A stretch of 10,113 bases of DNA from an uncultured Oscillospiraceae bacterium (GTDB lineage: Bacteria; Bacillota; Clostridia; Oscillospirales; Ruminococcaceae). The translations under genes and the position numbers were made by a program. Numbering within the stretch: the stretch's first letter is position 1; every line of letters begins with the position of its first letter. Below the pieces are notes generated by a model. The model was not told the origin of the DNA, made no database searches, and worked only from the letters and a program-made list of their open reading frames with translations. The stretch lies in contig CAUABB010000040.1 of the NCBI GenBank assembly GCA_958427155.1, positions 1 through 10,113 of the forward strand, given 5' to 3'. Below are positions 7,282-10,113 of this stretch, in pieces.

Positions 7282-7947
7282 TTAGATTCTTCCTGCTGCC
7301 CATAAAATCCCACGGCGGACAATTTCGCGAAAATATTTATTTGAATAGGATGTATTACAATGCCCGGATTGATAACAGAAGACCTTAGATTTTTTATACT
7401 GTTTTGTCCAGGCAACTGTCGGAATATTTTTAGAATTATCAGTTGTCATTAAAACTTCTACTCCCGGCACATCAAAAACACCTTCCGACTCATAGGCCTC
7501 ATCCACCATTGTAAAATCCGGTAATCCCTCCATAATGGGGTGTTCCTGCGCCGTAATATGAAAAGACATTGTTTCATCAAGATGATAGTCGTGGTATTTT
7601 ACGGGATCAAGGCCCGTAATTTCCTTCCAAAGAGGCCATTGCTGAAAAGCAAGGATTGAATGATGCAACATAAAAATCCCCTGCTTTGTTTCACCAAGTT
7701 CACTCAGAGCATCCAGGGCCGCGCCCTCATACCATGGTCCATCATTTACAGGGGTATCTAGCCACATCGTATAAAAAACAAGCACATCATAACTTTCGCG
7801 TATTTCTTTTGAACTGCTGGTAAACTGTTCTAAGTGCTGAATGTAACAGTGAATTTCAGGAATCGCCTCAAACATTTCCTGAAACGGCTGAACTTCATAA
7901 GAGTGATGTCCGACTACTACTGCGACTTTAAGCGGTTGTTTTTCCAT
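7282..7947 (-). CDS. ThuA-like domain protein
   Basis: A 221-residue protein consisting of a single ThuA-like domain, which has a class-I glutamine-amidotransferase-like fold. Recognisable blocks are the first strand VAVVVGHHSY (8-17), DVLVFY (54-59), the nucleophile-elbow-like turn IFMLHHSI (91-98), HPIMEGLP (136-143), DEAY (149-152), and PTVAW through QSGH (176-196) with the terminal ILWAAG. The usual amidotransferase Cys is not at the elbow, where His95-His96 sit instead, as is normal for ThuA. In rhizobia ThuA works with the Gfo/Idh protein ThuB in trehalose and related disaccharide use. The start follows GGAGG with 7 nt spacing. This is the first gene of the operon, behind a promoter about 160 nt upstream. 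The domain call is secure; the reaction is not established. Confidence 0.88.
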   Translation of the reverse strand: MEKQPLKVAVVVGHHSYEVQPFQEMFEAIPEIHCYIQHLEQFTSSSKEIRESYDVLVFYTMWLDTPVNDGPWYEGAALDALSELGETKQGIFMLHHSILAFQQWPLWKEITGLDPVKYHDYHLDETMSFHITAQEHPIMEGLPDFTMVDEAYESEGVFDVPGVEVLMTTDNSKNIPTVAWTKQYKKSKVFCYQSGHCNTSYSNKYFREIVRRGILWAAGRI

Positions 7948-7999
7948 ATTGATTCCTCCAATTAAAAATATTAAAAAGGGTTGTAAATCTTAAATAAAA

Positions 8000-8011
8000 A
8001 CTTACGTATGT
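8000..8011. promoter_or_regulatory. Possible operator palindrome in the thuA leader
   Basis: ACTTACGTATGT is a 12-bp palindrome with one mismatched pair around TACGTA, embedded in an extended TTACGTATGTGCAAAT. It lies between the predicted promoter and the ThuA-like start, where a GntR- or LacI-type repressor could block transcription. No regulator gene is in the window. A weak hairpin (8040-8061) is also in this leader. Confidence 0.3.
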
Positions 8012-8112
8012 GCAAATAAAGATGCCAACCACTCCTGCTCTAAAAGTCTTCTGCTTTTTAGGGTAAACGATTTTTAAGATGATCCGGAAAACATTGAGCA
8101 ATTATTATATTC

Positions 8113-8140
8113 ATTATAACAATTCCTGAAATTCACGCAA
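8113..8140 (-). promoter_or_regulatory. SigA-type promoter of the thuA-gfo-rhaA operon
   Basis: On the minus strand a perfect TATAAT (8113-8118) with an extended -10 TG (TGTTATAAT) lies 16 nt from TTGCGT (8135-8140). A second TATAAT follows at 8104-8109. Transcription from about 8106 gives a leader of about 160 nt before the ThuA-like gene. Confidence 0.65.
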
Positions 8141-8183
8141 TAGAATTCTAAAAAATAACTGAAATCATGGGATAAAACAACAG

Positions 8184-8215
8184 ATTACAGCTAAAAATTT
8201 ACAGGATTTTATGAT
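8184..8215 (+). promoter_or_regulatory. Candidate promoter of hsp20, abutting CIRCE
   Basis: The arrangement fits HrcA-regulated promoters, in which CIRCE covers the transcription start. Two readings are possible: ATTACA (8184-8189), 17 nt, TTTTAT (8207-8212), or a TATGAT -10 at 8210-8215 with a poor -35. No better promoter is seen between CIRCE and the gene. Confidence 0.4.
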
Positions 8216-8216
8216 T

Positions 8217-8243
8217 TTAGCACTCTCCTATTTAGAGTGCTAA
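8217..8243 (+). promoter_or_regulatory. CIRCE operator (HrcA binding site)
   Basis: TTAGCACTC (8217-8225), a 9-nt spacer, then GAGTGCTAA (8235-8243) match the CIRCE consensus at every base. HrcA represses heat-shock genes through this element when chaperone capacity is sufficient. It lies 176 nt before the hsp20 start and immediately downstream of the candidate promoter. Confidence 0.97.
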
Positions 8244-8347
8244 AATTAACATTTATTTAACAATCCATGCAATATCTGATAACAAACAACAACTAAAATA
8301 AAATTGTAAAGAAAAAAGAGATTGAAACTGAAAGGAAGGTGGTTGCA

Positions 8348-8392
8348 ATGGGCTCTCTACCAGCTCGATCAGCCGTCTTTGAATTACAATAA
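8348..8392 (+). CDS. Possible 14-codon leader ORF in the hsp20 mRNA
   Basis: A short frame (MGSLPARSAVFELQ) begins with ATG 5 nt after a strong purine-rich ribosome binding site (AAGGAAGGTGG, 8332-8342) and ends with TAA 27 nt before the hsp20 start. It is not in the hsp20 frame. Its body is noticeably richer in G+C than the surrounding leader. I recognise no family. It may be a translated leader peptide, a decayed gene end or a chance frame. Confidence 0.3.
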   Translation: MGSLPARSAVFELQ

Positions 8393-8419
8393 AATCGAAT
8401 AAAATAGGAGGAAATAATT

Positions 8420-8845
8420 ATGTTTGATTTAATGCCGTTTGGACGTAGAAATGATTGGCTTCGTTCTTTGGAATCAATGGAGAAAGATATGTTAAGCGAT
8501 TTTGGAGGCTCAATGAGTACTTTCCGGACTGATGTCTTGGATAAAGGAGATCGTTATGTGATTGAATCCGAACTTCCAGGATTTGAAAAAAAGGATATCA
8601 ATATTGATATCGAAAATGGTTATCTGACTGTACGAGCCGAACATAAAGAAGAAACAGAAAAGAAGGAAGAAGGACGTTACCTAAGACGGGAACGTCACTA
8701 TGGATCTTTTTCCAGAAGTTTTGACCTGAGCGATATTCAAGAAGATCAAATTAAAGCTTCTTATGATAACGGGTTGTTAACCTTAACACTACCTAAAAAA
8801 GCGCCCACTTCAAAGCCTACTTCCAGAAGAATCGAGCTTGAATAA
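8420..8845 (+). CDS. Hsp20/alpha-crystallin small heat-shock protein
   Basis: A 141-residue small heat-shock protein, an ATP-independent cytoplasmic holdase that binds unfolding proteins and forms large oligomers. The N-terminal arm (1-34, with MFDLMPFGRRNDW) is followed by the alpha-crystallin domain: VIESELPGFEKKDI at 47-60, YLRRERHYGSFSRSF at 87-101 and the consensus segment YDNGLLTLTLPK at 115-126. The short tail carries an I-x-L motif (IEL, 138-140) in the place of the usual I-x-I/V oligomerisation motif. The ATG follows AGGAGG with 8 nt spacing. The perfect CIRCE upstream puts it under HrcA heat-shock control, and a strong terminator makes it monocistronic. The identification is very secure. 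Confidence 0.96.
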   Translation: MFDLMPFGRRNDWLRSLESMEKDMLSDFGGSMSTFRTDVLDKGDRYVIESELPGFEKKDINIDIENGYLTVRAEHKEETEKKEEGRYLRRERHYGSFSRSFDLSDIQEDQIKASYDNGLLTLTLPKKAPTSKPTSRRIELE

Positions 8846-8894
8846 TTGGGGTTATTCGAAATAATCCACTTGAAAAAGTATTTTTTTGGATAGT

Positions 8895-8930
8895 AAAAAA
8901 CTGCGGAGTTTTTAACTTCGCAGTTTTTTC
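8895..8930 (+). terminator. Rho-independent terminator of hsp20
   Basis: A 16-bp stem (8895-8910 with 8914-8929; one G-U pair, A6/T6 at the base) and a 3-nt loop end in TTTTTT. It lies 49 nt after the hsp20 stop. The mirrored A-tract could also support termination on the minus strand. Confidence 0.9.
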
Positions 8931-8931
8931 A

Positions 8932-8960
8932 TTTTCACTCTGTCTAAAACATGGTATACT
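8932..8960 (+). promoter_or_regulatory. Extended -10 promoter of the MBL gene
   Basis: TTTTCA (8932-8937), 17 nt, then TATACT (8955-8960) preceded by TGG (extended -10). It begins just after the hsp20 terminator T-tract. The inferred start near 8967 gives a very short leader, about 14 nt, that begins at the ribosome binding site. Confidence 0.6.
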
Positions 8961-8980
8961 GACAAAAAGGAGTGAACAAT

Positions 8981-9673
8981 ATGTCTATAATGGTGCAGTA
9001 CCTTCATCACAGTGGGGTTTCAGTCAAAACCCATAATCATTTTCTGGTATTTGACTACGATGGCATTCCCAAAAACTACAGCCAACCTTTTAAAGAAAAC
9101 AACACGATTGTTTTTGTCTCCCATCGTCACAACGATCACTTTACACCCGAAATTTTTTCCTGGAAAGATAAAAACCCATCTCTAGAAATTGTTCTATCTT
9201 CTGATGTTTCTCAGAAAAAAGGATGTCATTCCATCCATCCTGACAAAACACTAAAACTGGAAGAAACCAAAATCAGCACGCTTGAATCTACTGATGAAGG
9301 GGTTGCTTTTCTTGTCAAAACAGACGGAATTTCTATTTATCACGCAGGAGATCTAAACTGGTGGCACTGGAATGGTGAAAGTTCTGCTTATAATAAGGAT
9401 ATGGAACAACGTTACCGTCATGAAATAGAGAAAATGCGCGGTATGCAAATCGACTTTGCCTTTGTTCCGCTCGACCCAAGACTAGATGACGCTTATAAGC
9501 TTGGCCTCGATTTTTTTGCCAGAACTGTTGATGTAAAGACGATTTTTCCGATTCATCTATGGGAAAACTACGGTCTTATCAAAAAGCTAAAATCCGACCC
9601 GAACGCAAGAAATTATGCCAATCGAATCATGGAAATCTCCGCTCCTGGACAAATTTTTTCCTTTGACCGCTAA
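8981..9673 (+). CDS. MBL-fold metallo-hydrolase (COG2220/UlaG-like)
   Basis: A 230-residue single-domain metallo-beta-lactamase-fold protein. Numbered from the ATG at 8981, the metal-binding HxHxDH motif appears as SHRHNDH at 47-53. The later metal-ligand Asp is in HAGDLN (121-126), and the last His is in FPIHLW (189-194). The start region YLHHSGVSVKT and the absence of extra domains fit the UlaG-like hydrolases rather than glyoxalase II or RNase J. There is no signal peptide. A GTG at 8972 would add three residues, but it overlaps the AAGGAG ribosome binding site, which is 8 nt from the ATG, so I use the ATG. The 3' end overlaps the convergent VOC gene by 4 nt. The substrate cannot be predicted; a phosphoester or lactone is possible. 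Confidence 0.85.
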   Translation: MSIMVQYLHHSGVSVKTHNHFLVFDYDGIPKNYSQPFKENNTIVFVSHRHNDHFTPEIFSWKDKNPSLEIVLSSDVSQKKGCHSIHPDKTLKLEETKISTLESTDEGVAFLVKTDGISIYHAGDLNWWHWNGESSAYNKDMEQRYRHEIEKMRGMQIDFAFVPLDPRLDDAYKLGLDFFARTVDVKTIFPIHLWENYGLIKKLKSDPNARNYANRIMEISAPGQIFSFDR

Positions 9674-10032
9674 TCAACAATTTCAATCCAGTATCCATCC
9701 GGGTCTTCAATAAAATACAGATCCATCTCCCGATTTTCATAGCAAATACAACCCATTTCGCTGTGAAGGGAATGAGCCTGTTTCTTATCTTTTACACGAT
9801 AACAAATATGAAATTCCTTATCTCCAAGATTATAGGGCTCTTTACGATCACGCAACCAGGTGAGTTCAAGTTGAGCCTTTGTCTGCCCATCCTCTAAAAA
9901 GACAATGATAAACGAACCATCTGAAGCGTTTACTCGTCTTACTTCAGAAAGGCCCAACGCCTTCTGATAAAAATCCAAACTTTTCTCAAGGTCAAACACA
10001 TTGAAATTTGTATGCAGATAACATGAAGTCAT
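9670..10032 (-). CDS. Glyoxalase-I-like VOC family protein
   Basis: A 120-residue vicinal-oxygen-chelate protein with two beta-alpha-beta-beta-beta modules: HTNFNVFDLEKSLDFYQKAL near 7-26 and FHICYRVKDKKQA near 74-86, ending with YFIEDPDGYWIEIV. The four metal ligands of glyoxalase I appear present as H7, E56, H75 and E117 by position and motif, so lactoylglutathione lyase or a related methylglyoxal-detoxifying activity is plausible. It is slightly shorter than E. coli GloA (135 residues). Many Clostridia lack glutathione, so another thiol cofactor or another substrate is possible. The ATG follows AAAGGA at the long spacing of 11 nt. The stop codon (TAG) overlaps the TAA of the convergent MBL gene. 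It has its own promoter at the right edge. The fold is secure, the activity moderately so. Confidence 0.85.
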   Translation of the reverse strand: MTSCYLHTNFNVFDLEKSLDFYQKALGLSEVRRVNASDGSFIIVFLEDGQTKAQLELTWLRDRKEPYNLGDKEFHICYRVKDKKQAHSLHSEMGCICYENREMDLYFIEDPDGYWIEIVD

Positions 10033-10073
10033 TATAAAATCAGTCCTTTCCCCTTATTTTATGGATAATAATT

Positions 10074-10102
10074 AATATATCATATTTTTTTATAATTGCC
10101 AA
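10074..10102 (-). promoter_or_regulatory. SigA-type extended promoter of the VOC gene
   Basis: On the minus strand TTGGCA (10097-10102), 17 nt, then TATATT (10074-10079) preceded by TGA (extended -10). The leader to the ATG at 10032 would be about 35 nt and includes the ribosome binding site. Confidence 0.65.
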
Positions 10103-10113
10103 TTTTCTTGTTG

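Noticed and set aside
8065..8085. Possible catabolite-responsive cre site in the thuA leader (around GTAAACGATTT)
   Set aside because: It differs from TGNAANCGNTNNCA at about three fixed positions on either strand, which is too weak to report.
8340..8385. tRNA-like sequence on the minus strand (GAGCTGGTAGAG resembles a D-arm)
   Set aside because: One D-stem pair is broken, no anticodon stem forms, and there is no GGTTCRA T-arm or acceptor pairing. It is at best a remnant and more likely chance.
8393..8419. FourU or ROSE-type RNA thermometer at the hsp20 ribosome binding site
   Set aside because: I see no UUUU or CCUCC stretch positioned to pair with the AGGAGG, so a standard thermometer is not supported.

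Overview
The window looks like a chromosome segment of a low-GC, endospore-forming Bacillota, most likely a Clostridia member; I cannot name the genus. The evidence is the AT-rich spacers, AGGAGG-type ribosome binding sites before most genes, SigA-like promoters, a perfect CIRCE (HrcA) operator, and a BclA-like collagen protein behind a promoter that matches the sporulation sigma factor SigK. I see no insertion sequence, phage gene, CRISPR array, rRNA or functional tRNA. Nine full or partial protein genes are supported, plus one possible 14-codon leader ORF.

Left block (1-1758, minus strand): a MoxR AAA+ ATPase followed 16 nt later by a DUF58 protein cut by the left edge, with a strong promoter just upstream of moxR. 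A divergent spacer of about 0.5 kb (1716-2237) also holds a promoter for the next gene.

Centre (2238-4766): a plus-strand, single-domain GH63/trehalase-like glycosidase converges on a minus-strand collagen-like spore-surface protein, with a shared bidirectional terminator between them. The collagen-like gene carries 20 near-identical 18-bp repeats, a short Cys/Tyr-rich head and a 141-residue globular tail.

Sugar operon (4859-8140, minus strand): a ThuA-like protein, a Gfo/Idh/MocA oxidoreductase and L-rhamnose isomerase (rhaA), all closely spaced behind one promoter. The combination suggests uptake-independent processing of a rhamnose-containing or keto-sugar substrate. Kinase, aldolase and transporter genes are not in the window.

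Right block (8184-10113): a small heat-shock protein (Hsp20) under CIRCE control with a leader of about 200 nt and its own terminator, then a plus-strand MBL-fold hydrolase whose stop codon overlaps that of a convergent glyoxalase-I-like VOC protein.

No wholly new system is evident. The most worthwhile leads are the ThuA/Gfo-Idh/RhaA operon, the SigK-type promoter with the homogenised collagen repeat, and the Hsp20 leader with its small ORF. Several start codons were moved from the longest reading frame to the one correctly spaced from a Shine-Dalgarno sequence: moxR, the collagen gene, rhaA and the MBL gene.
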